Of a stretch of 64,000 bases of DNA, positions 54,149-64,000 are shown piece by piece. Positions within the stretch are counted from its first letter, which is position 1, and the number at the start of each line of letters is the position of its first letter. The translations under genes and the position numbers were made by a program. The notes below the pieces were generated by a model. That model had not been told where the DNA came from, ran no database searches, and saw nothing but the letters and a program-made list of their open reading frames with translations. Source of the stretch: Vallitalea longa (lineage in GTDB: Bacteria > Bacillota > Clostridia > Lachnospirales > Vallitaleaceae); assembly GCF_027923465.1 (NCBI RefSeq), contig NZ_BRLB01000001.1, forward strand, positions 930,001 through 994,000, in the 5' to 3' direction.

Positions 54149-54528
54149 CAATTCATTCCTCTTTTCAATTATAATATTTATATTCCTGTTGAACCATAGT
54201 CTATAATTATTATATCATATAAATTATAGCACATAAAAAATTTAATTTCGACACTTTTTTGATAGTTGTAAAAAACAAATAATAATTATTATACAACCAT
54301 TAACTTATTTTTTTGCTACATCTGTTATTTATATTATAACACTCATTGGATATCTTAATCATATTTATTTCTTTAACTTCCAATTAATATTGATAATATC
54401 AATATAACGGTTTTTATATGAAAAATAATAGCTAATACAGTATACCATATACTATTTATCAATGTAAATAAATGAGGTTCAATTGGTAAAAAATTAATAG
54501 AGTATTAATATACATAATTAAAAAAACC

Positions 54529-54548
54529 TCATAATAGAGGTTTTTTCT
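54529..54548 (-). terminator. Terminator after lysS
   Basis: AAAAAACCTC TATTAT GAGGTTTTTT on the minus strand, just past the lysS stop. The rest of 54152-54528 is AT-rich and shows no gene; it must hold the promoter of the GH-like operon. Confidence 0.8.
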
Positions 54549-54557
54549 AATATATAT

Positions 54558-56054
<1,497 letters not shown>

Positions 56055-56131
56055 TTACAAGTCCTCCTTGTATATATTTGTTTTATTCATTTGTTATTTA
56101 TGTTATATATCATGTTTAACTTAGCTTGTAT

Positions 56132-56608
56132 TTATCTATGGATATCTAATACTTTTACTCTAATAACTCCATTAGGAGTCTCAACTTCTACTAAATCTCC
56201 AACTTTTGAACCAATTAATGCACTTCCAACTGGTGACTCATTAGAAATTTTATAATTCAAAGGATCTGCTTCTGTTGAGCCTACGATTGCATAATCGATC
56301 TCTTCTTCAAATTCTAGGTCATATATCTTTACTTTACATCCTACACTTATTATATCTAATGATATTTCTTCCTCGTCTACTACTTCTGCATTTTTAAGTA
56401 TTTTTTCAATTTCTACAATCCTTGTTTCAATTTCGCCTTGTTCTTCTTTAGCTGCATCGTATTCTGCATTTTCTGACAAATCACCTTGTGCACGAGCATC
56501 TTTAATCTTTTCTGCCACATCTTTTCTTCTGAACACTTTTAGATTCTGTAATTCATCTTCTAATTCCCTTAATCCACCATATGTTAGTATTACTTTTTTG
56601 TCAGGCAT
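56132..56608 (-). CDS. greA: Transcription elongation factor GreA
   Basis: 158 aa. N-terminal coiled coil ([17 protein letters not shown] ... [20 protein letters not shown], with the acidic tip Asp/Glu) and C-terminal FKBP-like domain ([19 protein letters not shown]). Rescues backtracked RNA polymerase. Preceded by a perfect consensus promoter and a ~330-nt leader. Confidence 0.96.
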   Translation of the reverse strand: MPDKKVILTYGGLRELEDELQNLKVFRRKDVAEKIKDARAQGDLSENAEYDAAKEEQGEIETRIVEIEKILKNAEVVDEEEISLDIISVGCKVKIYDLEFEEEIDYAIVGSTEADPLNYKISNESPVGSALIGSKVGDLVEVETPNGVIRVKVLDIHR

Positions 56609-56939
56609 CTTGCTACACCCTTCCTCTTAATATATTTTATATAATAATAAAAATAAAACTAGTATAACTCAACAATACCACTTCTTATGATAAATACGAT
56701 TATCAATGCTTCTGAAAGCTTATAGGTGGATAAGTCGAGTAATTATATGAACTTATTTTTATTCTCTGTCTATGTTTAATAATATCTTGTCTATCAAGAT
56801 AAAAACACTTAATTAATATATACGAATAAATCAATTAATTAATTATTATATCAAAACCATTAATACAACATACAATCATAATGACTCCCCAATACTGTAT
56901 TTATAATTTTTGTATTGTTATATTATTCATATTCAAGGT
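56609..56939 (-). other. Long 5' leader of greA-lysS
   Basis: The 377-nt gap before greA is largely transcribed if the consensus promoter is used. The leader is AT-rich, with a stem ATCTTG...CAAGAT (about 56786-56801) and the GAGGAAGGGTG start site. I see no T-box or lysine riboswitch core. Confidence 0.4.
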
Positions 56940-56968
56940 ATTATAACTTAATAATAACCAGTTGTCAA
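56940..56968 (-). promoter_or_regulatory. Perfect sigma-A promoter for greA-lysS
   Basis: TTGACA (56963-56968), 17-nt spacer, TATAAT (56940-56945) on the minus strand, both boxes fully consensus. Confidence 0.85.
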
Positions 56969-56985
56969 TATTAAAATAATTCTTG

Positions 56986-57936
56986 TCAATTATAGGATTG
57001 CAATTCTTCCCCCCTCTGATATATATTTCCAATTCTCACATGGTATTTGCTTTTAATTTTAGACAATCTATCGTACATAGTTGTTTTGTACCCATACAAG
57101 AACATGCTTCTGAGTAATCTGTTTTCATTAAGTAAAATACCATGAAAAAGTTCTTTGCTCATCAAATGACCATTAACATGCATATCTACATCTGTTATTA
57201 TATTAATATCATTTCTTTTTATTAAAATATTTTTAATCTTGTCATCATCTGAAACAAAATCAATAATATATGAGCTTTCATCAAAGGAGTAAAATATTTT
57301 ATCTCTATCCCTATTGCAGTTTATTATAATATCACTTGAAATTTCCTGATTAACATTATAATTAGTTATCCCAATAGCCAAACCTGTTTCTTTATAGATA
57401 TCTTCAATCTTCTCTTCAAATATCTCAGGTTTCTTAGTGACTATTGTTAAAGAATTAATTCCTTCGTATATATGATCTATAATAAATCTAGTTTTACTAT
57501 TATCTCCATCTATTATAACAAAATTCATATCTTTTAATTCTTTATTTTTCAAATTGATTATTTTTTTTATTATTCTATCCATGTACAAAAATTGAACAAC
57601 TTTCTCGTCTGCCACTATCGACTCGAAATCTTCTCTGTAATTATCTAGTTCTCTTGGAATCACTAGGGTATTGATATTATGGATTAATAATCTTCTATTG
57701 AATTCCTCAATAATACACTTTACATAATCAGTATCATTGATCTCTTGTTCTAGAATAGGTAATCTAATATCTAATCCTACATTATCTAGATATTCTATTT
57801 CGGATATATTAAGAGGTAATTTATTGATTATATAATTCCTAACAATTTTCTGTGGAAACAATCTTATAAAAGGATTTCGGAAATTGATATCCCTTAATTC
57901 AGTGTTGCAACTAAGAACCGCATATTTCTTATACAT
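56986..57936 (-). CDS. Hypothetical cytoplasmic protein, 316 aa
   Basis: No signal or membrane segment. Ile/Asp/Asn-rich alpha/beta protein with recurring Rossmann-like strands (FVIIDGDNSKTRFI, SLTIVTKKPEIFEE, DIIINCNRDRDKI) suggesting a nucleotide-binding fold. Conserved-looking ends VLSCNTELRDI and KYHVRIGNIYQRGEEL. Start ATG 57936 after AAGTGAG. Placed between dus and greA, typical of core clostridial context, so it is probably real and conserved. No function assigned. Confidence 0.6.
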   Translation of the reverse strand: MYKKYAVLSCNTELRDINFRNPFIRLFPQKIVRNYIINKLPLNISEIEYLDNVGLDIRLPILEQEINDTDYVKCIIEEFNRRLLIHNINTLVIPRELDNYREDFESIVADEKVVQFLYMDRIIKKIINLKNKELKDMNFVIIDGDNSKTRFIIDHIYEGINSLTIVTKKPEIFEEKIEDIYKETGLAIGITNYNVNQEISSDIIINCNRDRDKIFYSFDESSYIIDFVSDDDKIKNILIKRNDINIITDVDMHVNGHLMSKELFHGILLNENRLLRSMFLYGYKTTMYDRLSKIKSKYHVRIGNIYQRGEELQSYN

Positions 57937-58008
57937 ATAAACTCACTTCAATTTATGTTTTAGTATAACTTATTAACATAATCAAGTTTTTATACATGTT
58001 TTTTGTAA

Positions 58009-58980
58009 TTAGAGAAACTTTATCTCTGATATTTTTTCTTTTAATTCTTCCATAGATTCAATATTATTGATTTCATTTCTTATATAAGACGAACCATACA
58101 ATCCTTTTGTATACCATCCAATATGTTTTCTTATCTCTCTAGTAGCTGTATATTCACCTTTACATTTTGATAGCATTTCTAAATGTCTATAGATTGTGTT
58201 AACTATTTCACTAGCACTTGGCTGAGGTAATATTTCACCAGATTCTAGATAATGAATTATCCTTCGAAATATCCAAGGATTACCTTGTGCTCCTCTTCCA
58301 ATAAGTATGCCGTCACAGCCAGTTTGATTTATAAGCCTTTTTGCATCTTCTGGTGAGAACACATCACCATTACCTAGAACTGGTATTGCAACTGCATCTT
58401 TTACATCTTTTATTATGCTCCAATCAGCTTGTCCACTGTAATACTGTTGTCTAGTTCTACCATGAATTCCAATGGCTGAAGCACCGTTTTCTTCTGCTAT
58501 CTTAGCAATTTCTACAGCATTGATATTACTTTCGTCGAATCCTTTACGTATCTTAATTGTTAATGGCTTATCAATTGCAGTAGAAACTCTTTTTACTATT
58601 TCTCCAATTAATCTAGGATTCTTCATAAGAGCTGAACCTTCCCCATTATTTATAATTTTTGGCACGGGACATCCCATATTAATATCTATTATATCGATAA
58701 GCGGATTTTCTTCTGTTATTTTTTTTGCCATATCAGCCAATAAATCTGGGTCAGAACCAAAAAGCTGAACAGCTACTGGACGCTCTTTTTCGTCTATCTG
58801 CAATAATATTTTTGTGTTTTTATTGTTGTAATATATTGCTTTTGCACTTACCATTTCTGTATAAACTAGAGCACAACCCTGTTCTTTGCACAAAAGTCTA
58901 TATGGTAAGTCTGTAATTCCAGCCATAGGAGCAAGCATTACATTATTATCAAGAACTATATTACCTATTTTCATCTTCAT
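58009..58980 (-). CDS. dusB: tRNA-dihydrouridine synthase (DusB type)
   Basis: 323 aa, FMN TIM barrel. Motifs: VMLAPMAGITDLPYR, VQLFGSDPDLLADMA, INMGCPVPKI with catalytic Cys, GIHGRTRQQYYSG and PVLGNGDVFSPEDA. Reduces uridine in tRNA D-loops. Starts 9 nt after coaX; GAGTTGATG lies in the coaX end. Confidence 0.93.
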   Translation of the reverse strand: MKMKIGNIVLDNNVMLAPMAGITDLPYRLLCKEQGCALVYTEMVSAKAIYYNNKNTKILLQIDEKERPVAVQLFGSDPDLLADMAKKITEENPLIDIIDINMGCPVPKIINNGEGSALMKNPRLIGEIVKRVSTAIDKPLTIKIRKGFDESNINAVEIAKIAEENGASAIGIHGRTRQQYYSGQADWSIIKDVKDAVAIPVLGNGDVFSPEDAKRLINQTGCDGILIGRGAQGNPWIFRRIIHYLESGEILPQPSASEIVNTIYRHLEMLSKCKGEYTATREIRKHIGWYTKGLYGSSYIRNEINNIESMEELKEKISEIKFL

Positions 58981-58989
58981 AACATCAAC

Positions 58990-59760
58990 TCAGCTTATAT
59001 TTTTTTCGTGTATAATTTTTAGTCCCTTTAAAGTTAACATAGGGTCAAAGACGTCAATAGCGTCTGTTTCAGGATATATTATTTTTGCAAGACCACCTGT
59101 CGCAACTACTTTCATATCAGGTAGTTTCATTTCTTCTTTAACTTTCTTGACAATATATTCAACTTGTCCAATATATCCATAGACCAATCCTGCTTGCATA
59201 CTGGTTATTGTATTCTTTGCAAGAATGGTTTTTGGTTTTTTAATTTCAATTTGTGGTAATTTTGCAGCTTTCTGCCATAGAGCATTGGCACTTATCTTTA
59301 ATCCAGGAGAAGTTATCGCTGCATTAAATATCCCATCTCCAGTAACAATATCAAAAGTAGTAGCTGTTCCGAAATCTATAACAATTGCAGGACCTCCATA
59401 TATATAATAGGCACTTACAATATTAACTATCCTATCAGCACCTACTTCTTTTGGATTATCTGTTCTTATGTTAATACCTGTTTTTACTCCTGGTCCCACT
59501 ATAATTGGATTGGTATCAAAATATTTGATGATTCCATTTACAAGTGAATACATAATATTAGGAACTACAGAAGCAATAATCACATCTTCAACTTCTTTTA
59601 TGTCTATTCCTTTATGTAAGAATAAATTACACATGAATATTCCATATTCATCTGATGTTCTAGGTGTTTTAGTTGTCATTCTCCAATTTGCTACTAATTT
59701 ATCTCCTTCATAAACTCCTAATACAATGTTAGTATTACCGATATCAATAACTAATAACAT
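58990..59760 (-). CDS. coaX: Type III pantothenate kinase
   Basis: 256 aa ASKHA kinase. Phosphate loop [30 protein letters not shown], and [14 protein letters not shown]. Makes 4'-phosphopantothenate, the first step of CoA synthesis. Insensitive to CoA feedback in the family. Follows the ECF S-component gene, which may import pantothenate. Confidence 0.95.
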   Translation of the reverse strand: MLLVIDIGNTNIVLGVYEGDKLVANWRMTTKTPRTSDEYGIFMCNLFLHKGIDIKEVEDVIIASVVPNIMYSLVNGIIKYFDTNPIIVGPGVKTGINIRTDNPKEVGADRIVNIVSAYYIYGGPAIVIDFGTATTFDIVTGDGIFNAAITSPGLKISANALWQKAAKLPQIEIKKPKTILAKNTITSMQAGLVYGYIGQVEYIVKKVKEEMKLPDMKVVATGGLAKIIYPETDAIDVFDPMLTLKGLKIIHEKNIS

Positions 59761-59836
59761 TTAATCACTTCCTTATAAATTATCTATTGATTAAATAATA
59801 GTGGGTAACATTTGTTATCCTCACTATAAGTCTATA

Positions 59837-60424
59837 TTATTTTCTATAATAAGCTTTTTTGAGTGCAATAACTACTCCTATAGATATTGCTGTAGCTATA
59901 ACCGCTTCTGCCAAACCATTTGTTCCAGCCACATATAAAACAAAGGTTATTGCCGCTTGTCCCGCTTTATCCTCTAAAAAATCAGCATATAGTAAATATA
60001 TCATACCTAATACACCTATAGTATTGGTAAAACTTCCAATAAAAGCTCCAAAACCTATTGCTATGGTATCTGATTTTTTCATTTTACTTAGTAGATTTTT
60101 TATTAACTGATATGCATAATATGATGTTATTCCTATCAATGCTCTAGGCAATACAGAAATAAGCGGATTCATGAATAATGGCTCTATGGGTGTAGCAGGC
60201 ATAGTAAATGCTTTGATTAGAGTTGCAACACCAAACCCTATACCAACTATTAATCCCATGATAGGTCCTTCAACTATTGCAATTATTATTGTTGGAATAT
60301 GTAATAGAGTTGGACTTATTGGTGGTATTGGAATCAAGCCTAAAGGTGTGTATGCTAGAATAACGGTAATGGCTACCATTACAGATGCTAATACAAGTTT
60401 TCTAGTGGTAACTTTCTTTTTCAT
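59837..60424 (-). CDS. panT: ECF transporter S component, probably for pantothenate
   Basis: 195 aa, about six membrane helices, basic start (MKKKVTTRKLVLASVMVAI) and the loop PPISPTLLHIPTIIIAI typical of ECF S proteins. Binds a vitamin and docks to the shared EcfAAT energising module, which is not in the window. Position next to coaX makes pantothenate the likely ligand. Symbol is tentative. GGAGGT start. Confidence 0.72.
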   Translation of the reverse strand: MKKKVTTRKLVLASVMVAITVILAYTPLGLIPIPPISPTLLHIPTIIIAIVEGPIMGLIVGIGFGVATLIKAFTMPATPIEPLFMNPLISVLPRALIGITSYYAYQLIKNLLSKMKKSDTIAIGFGAFIGSFTNTIGVLGMIYLLYADFLEDKAGQAAITFVLYVAGTNGLAEAVIATAISIGVVIALKKAYYRK

Positions 60425-60651
60425 TTTTTAACCTCCTGTTCTCATTCCCTAAGGATACAAGACATTTTATAAATTATTTTTACTAGATAAACTAAAAAAT
60501 ATCAGTCATATTATACCATAATTTCAATCAATAACAACTATTTTTTTCCCCGATTTCTGGCATTCTATATTCTATGATTAACGCAAGCTCCTGTTCTTTA
60601 CATTTAGACATTACTACATGACGTACCATAATCTTATCTCTCGTTTATATT

Positions 60652-60978
60652 TTAGTCTTCACCTAAGTAAAATACTTTAAAATACGTTTCTAATGATTCC
60701 CATAATTCTTTTTTATCTACTTGCAACTGTTTTATTTTTAGAGCACTTCCTATATCATCAAATAATAGATCATTATCATCAGCTTCTACTTCCAAATACA
60801 AATCTCCGTTTTCTTCAAATCCTATGGTCAGTATTCCTCCAACATCCTCAGTATATAGAACTGAGAGTATTTTCAGCTCATCTTTGATTTGCTGTGGAAG
60901 TTGGTCAAAGTCTTTATTAAGAAAATATTTTTTATTGTAAACATTGGAAACTGAAAGTATTACTCTTTCATCAAACAT
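60652..60978 (-). CDS. DUF6145-like small protein
   Basis: 108 aa. Acidic soluble protein: NVYNKKYFLNKDFDQLPQQI, LSVLYTEDVGGILTIGF, LEVEADDNDLLFDDIGSAL. This matches my recollection of DUF6145 proteins found beside birA in Lachnospirales. ATG 60978 has AAAGGA 10 nt upstream; the frame opens from TTG 60987. No known role. 29 nt after birA. Confidence 0.65.
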   Translation of the reverse strand: MFDERVILSVSNVYNKKYFLNKDFDQLPQQIKDELKILSVLYTEDVGGILTIGFEENGDLYLEVEADDNDLLFDDIGSALKIKQLQVDKKELWESLETYFKVFYLGED

Positions 60979-61007
60979 ATTACTCAAATCCTTTCGTTAT
61001 TTTTAGC

Positions 61008-61988
61008 TTATACATATCCGTAAATTCCTCTTATGGATACTTCACCTGATGTAATTTCAATGTCTTCCCCTTGAGGATCGGTTATTATCAGTTCTCCTTT
61101 ACGAGTAACTTCTTTTACTATTCCTTTCAAGTTTTGACTTCTACTTGTAACTTTAACATTTCTGCCTATATTGATACAGCATTCATTGTATTCTGCTATT
61201 ATGTTCGTTAAATCTTCTGTCTCAAGATATTTTTTGTAATACACTTCAAATATTTCAAGAGTCTTATTTATTATTCTTTTTCGCTTATATATTTGATTTC
61301 CTTCTATCATTAACGATGTTGCCATTTTATCTAGTTCTGGAGGAAATTCTTCAATATTTACATTGATTCCGATTCCCACCACAACAAAATTAACATAATC
61401 TATCTCTGAATTCATTTCAGTTAATAACCCACATATCTTTTTCCCACTAACAACTATGTCGTTAGGCCATTTTATAGATGCTTCCAGACTAGTTATTTCT
61501 CTAATGGCTTTACATACAGCTAGTCCAGCAACTAATGTCAGCATTGATGCGTTTTCAGGCATAATATCAGGTCTTAATATTATAGACATCCAGATACCTG
61601 TCTTAGGTGGAGATACCCAATTTTTTCCCCTTCTACCTTTTCCAGCAGTCTGCTCTTCTGCAATTACAACAGTTCCTTCACCAGCACCTTCTAATGCTAA
61701 TTTTTTGGCTTGTTGATTAGTCGAGTCCACACTATCATAGCTAATTATTTTATTGCCTATGACATTGGTATTTAGATTATAATGTAATTCTTCTTCATTA
61801 AGTATGTCAGGAGATGATACAAGTCTATAACCTTTTCTTGTTACAGATTCTATTTCGTAACCTTCTTCTCTCAAATGATTTATAACTTTCCACACTGCGG
61901 TTCTTGAAACTCCTAGATGTTTACTTATCTCTTCACCAGATATATAATCATCAGCTCTATTTAATAATTCTATTATTTTCTCTTTCAA
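61008..61988 (-). CDS. birA: Biotin operon repressor / biotin-protein ligase
   Basis: 326 aa. N-terminal winged HTH (ISGEEISKHLGVSRTAVWKVI, ~15-45), ligase core with GKGRRGKNW and IKWPNDIVVSGKKICG, and C-terminal SH3-like domain (GIVKEVTRKGELIITD). It both biotinylates carboxylases and represses biotin genes. Starts with TTG 61988 after GGGAAG. Confidence 0.94.
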   Translation of the reverse strand: MKEKIIELLNRADDYISGEEISKHLGVSRTAVWKVINHLREEGYEIESVTRKGYRLVSSPDILNEEELHYNLNTNVIGNKIISYDSVDSTNQQAKKLALEGAGEGTVVIAEEQTAGKGRRGKNWVSPPKTGIWMSIILRPDIMPENASMLTLVAGLAVCKAIREITSLEASIKWPNDIVVSGKKICGLLTEMNSEIDYVNFVVVGIGINVNIEEFPPELDKMATSLMIEGNQIYKRKRIINKTLEIFEVYYKKYLETEDLTNIIAEYNECCINIGRNVKVTSRSQNLKGIVKEVTRKGELIITDPQGEDIEITSGEVSIRGIYGYV

Positions 61989-62183
61989 TTGACTTCCCTA
62001 CTTTTTATTATCTTTTTTATGTATTATAACAAAACAGGATAATTAGTGCAATTAATTCTATATCAGCTTGCATGTGTAATATAAAGAAACAAGGTCAGAA
62101 TGGAAGTAATTTGGGTTTTGAGGTAGACCTATAAAAATAGATCTTCAGTTAGTTACTTAAAATATGCTATTGAAACATATTTT
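61989..62183. other. Intergenic region between the ABC transporter and birA
   Basis: 195 nt, AT-rich. It contains an imperfect AGACCT...AGATCT dyad after the transporter stop but no clear terminator T-run. No gene is seen. Confidence 0.4.
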
Positions 62184-63986
62184 TTATTTTTTTAATACTA
62201 TGACAGGATCAGTTTTAAGTAATTTACTATTTAAAATAGTATTTGTTTGCCAAACAATAATAAAAGTACAACAGATTGCAAAGATAACTTGTAATAGTGA
62301 AATAATAGTCTTTGTAAAGATTATTTCAGAAAATACAGTTAGCAATGAAACCACAAAAATTGTCGTTATAGCTGAAAGTATTGATAATTTAATGCTTTCA
62401 TATAAGAGCATTTTCCTAATTTGCACAATAGAATATCCAAGAGCCATCAATATTCCAATTTCTTTTGCTCGTATACCCGATATTTTCATTAAAAGTATAA
62501 CACATATAAATATTGAAATCGAAACAATTAAAACTGTAACCATATTAAAAAGCATTTTTAATTTTTCAAATGTGATGCTTAAACTTTCTACTTGGTTTGA
62601 TGCAGTTTTAGGTTCAAACTCATTCTCTAAAAGAAATTTTTCAACCTCCAACACTTTATGAAAGGTTTTGACTTTATAGATGACTGATACAGGATTTTCA
62701 ATATTTTTTAATGTAGAATAGAATTTTTCCTCAACATTAGAACCAAGATAGTAATCATCTAAGCTATTGTTAAACAATCCACTTATAATCAATTTTTCAG
62801 TGAATTCACCCGAAGAAAAAATGATTTCCTGTCCAATAAGTGTGGTCATATCGAAAGCGAGTTTTTTTGCAAGACTTGGAGATATAGCAATTTCTCCATC
62901 TTTCGGCATTGTCCCCCTGTTAATTGTTTCTGTTGCAATGTTCCCAAAAGATTTTGATGGTAACTCAACTTTTGTGTCACCTAAAACAATCGTACTCTCT
63001 GGAACTGTATATTGTAAGTAATGATTTTCAATTTGAGGATTATTTTCAAGTAAAGATAGAAGCTTATCTGGTTTTCTCTCATTATTCAGATGTATTTGTC
63101 CCCATGCAAACGCTGTGTTTTTTTGTTCAAATTGATCTATTTTAGCATTAATAATATTTTGGGAAGAAAATGACATCAACACAGCAGAAATTACTATGGT
63201 GACTGCAAAGGCAACTCCAACAAACTTTTTAAAATGTGCTTTAAAGTTTAATGCAGCTCTTTTTTTCATGGAAGGAGTAATACTTCTTTTGTTAAATACT
63301 TTTTTATTTCCATCATTTTCTCTATCTTCTATTGATTTGATACATTTACATTTACCGTCTTCAATTGTGATTATTTCATCTGCAAAATCACAAATTTTAT
63401 TATCATGAGTAATCATTATGACAGGTCTTTCTTTTGCGATTCCAGAAAAAATTCTCATTATTTCATTAGCTGTTTTCCTATCCAATGCCCCAGTTGGTTC
63501 ATCCGCCAAAATGACAGATGGATTACCAACCAATGCTCTTGCTATTGCGACTCTCTGTTTTTGTCCACCAGAAAGATTTTCAATTTTTTCGTATGCCTTT
63601 TCTTTAATCCCCAAGATTTCTAAGAGATTTAAAGCTGATTTTCGATTTTCATTTTCATCGTTAAGATACAACTCAGCCGCAAGCATAATATTTTCTATAA
63701 CGGTATATCCTAAAATTAGATTATATTCTTGAAATACAAATCCAATAGAATCTTTTCGATAATTAGACAATTGTATTTCTGAAAATTCTGAAATGTCTTT
63801 ACTTTCAACTATAATTTCACCAGTATAATCTCTGTCAAATCCTGCAAGTAGATTGAATAATGTGCTCTTACCCGAACCAGATGCACCTAAGAGACAAGTA
63901 ATACCATGATTTTTAAATTCATAAGAAAAACCTTCTAAAATATAGGTTTCTCCATATTTTTTTGAAATGTTTTTTAAATTTATCAT
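62184..63986 (-). CDS. MacB/FtsX-type ABC transporter, ATPase and permease in one chain
   Basis: 600 aa. Residues ~1-225 form an ATPase: Walker A GASGSGKST, Q-loop VFQEYNL, signature LSGGQKQRVAIARAL, Walker B VILADEPTG and H-loop ITHD. A membrane helix near 255 (FVGVAFAVTIVISAV) precedes an extracellular MacB-like domain (~280-475) and three C-terminal helices with an FtsX core (VVTVLIVSISIFICVILL, AKEIGILMALGYSIVQI). Exports peptides or drugs or senses antimicrobial peptides. GGGGGATC start. No two-component system is visible within the window edge. Confidence 0.88.
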   Translation of the reverse strand: MINLKNISKKYGETYILEGFSYEFKNHGITCLLGASGSGKSTLFNLLAGFDRDYTGEIIVESKDISEFSEIQLSNYRKDSIGFVFQEYNLILGYTVIENIMLAAELYLNDENENRKSALNLLEILGIKEKAYEKIENLSGGQKQRVAIARALVGNPSVILADEPTGALDRKTANEIMRIFSGIAKERPVIMITHDNKICDFADEIITIEDGKCKCIKSIEDRENDGNKKVFNKRSITPSMKKRAALNFKAHFKKFVGVAFAVTIVISAVLMSFSSQNIINAKIDQFEQKNTAFAWGQIHLNNERKPDKLLSLLENNPQIENHYLQYTVPESTIVLGDTKVELPSKSFGNIATETINRGTMPKDGEIAISPSLAKKLAFDMTTLIGQEIIFSSGEFTEKLIISGLFNNSLDDYYLGSNVEEKFYSTLKNIENPVSVIYKVKTFHKVLEVEKFLLENEFEPKTASNQVESLSITFEKLKMLFNMVTVLIVSISIFICVILLMKISGIRAKEIGILMALGYSIVQIRKMLLYESIKLSILSAITTIFVVSLLTVFSEIIFTKTIISLLQVIFAICCTFIIVWQTNTILNSKLLKTDPVIVLKK

Positions 63987-64000
63987 TAACGATCCCCCGT

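Noticed and set aside
56609-56939. T-box or lysine riboswitch before greA-lysS
   Set aside because: No GGGTGGNACCGCG-type T-box bulge and no terminator between leader and greA; lysine riboswitch core not recognisable.
60528-60629. 33-codon minus-strand ORF (MVRHVVMSKC...) after the DUF6145-like gene
   Set aside because: Weak start signal only and no recognisable feature; could be real but I cannot support it.

Overview
The window comes from a low-GC, anaerobic, Gram-positive bacterium of the Clostridia, possibly a Lachnospirales or Vallitalea-like lineage; that finer placement is a guess from gene content. The evidence is the AT-rich composition, strong AGGAGG ribosome-binding sites, TTG and GTG starts, an S-layer-homology protein, glycyl radical and iron alcohol dehydrogenase enzymes, a PPi-type phosphofructokinase, ECF-type vitamin uptake, and the cdaA-cdaR-glmM-glmS and greA-lysS arrangements. 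Almost all genes lie on the minus strand. I found no tRNA, rRNA or CRISPR array.

Region 1 (1-10.9 kb) is a sugar/polyol fermentation locus. A five-gene minus-strand operon encodes a YqhD-type iron alcohol dehydrogenase, a PflD-like glycyl radical enzyme, its activase, a ROK-like sugar kinase and a fructose-6-phosphate aldolase. This is the enzyme set of the E. coli YbiW/PflD 'anhydroglycolysis' route for 1,5-anhydrohexitols, with a kinase in place of a PTS. A cytoplasmic PQQ-like beta-propeller protein upstream shares a 46-bp cis element with the operon, and the start of a solute-binding lipoprotein lies just downstream. Region 2 (10.9-24.7 kb) is accessory: a decayed IS200/IS605 element, an Ere-like lipoprotein, a MATE exporter behind a leader-ORF/terminator attenuator, an unusual membrane protein followed by a 26-residue ORF, an XRE regulator, an SLH-lectin protein, small enzymes and a PPi-PFK.

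Region 3 (25-42.9 kb) is a peptide/amino acid catabolic island. An 11-gene operon (oppBCDFA, M29-like aminopeptidase, two amidohydrolases, an iron alcohol dehydrogenase, an M3 oligopeptidase and a ribulose-phosphate-3-epimerase-like protein) is transcribed away from tryptophanase, a YheO-type regulator, an APH-fold kinase and a cupin. The two promoters share an 18-bp repeat.

Region 4 (43-64 kb) is mostly core genome: an AraC-GNAT regulator with a MATE exporter; c-di-AMP synthesis and amino-sugar synthesis (cdaA, cdaR, glmM, glmS) with a NagR/DasR-like operator before glmM; cell-envelope membrane genes; greA-lysS under a perfect consensus promoter with a long leader; dus, coaX, a probable pantothenate ECF S component, birA; and a MacB/FtsX-type ABC transporter at the right edge.
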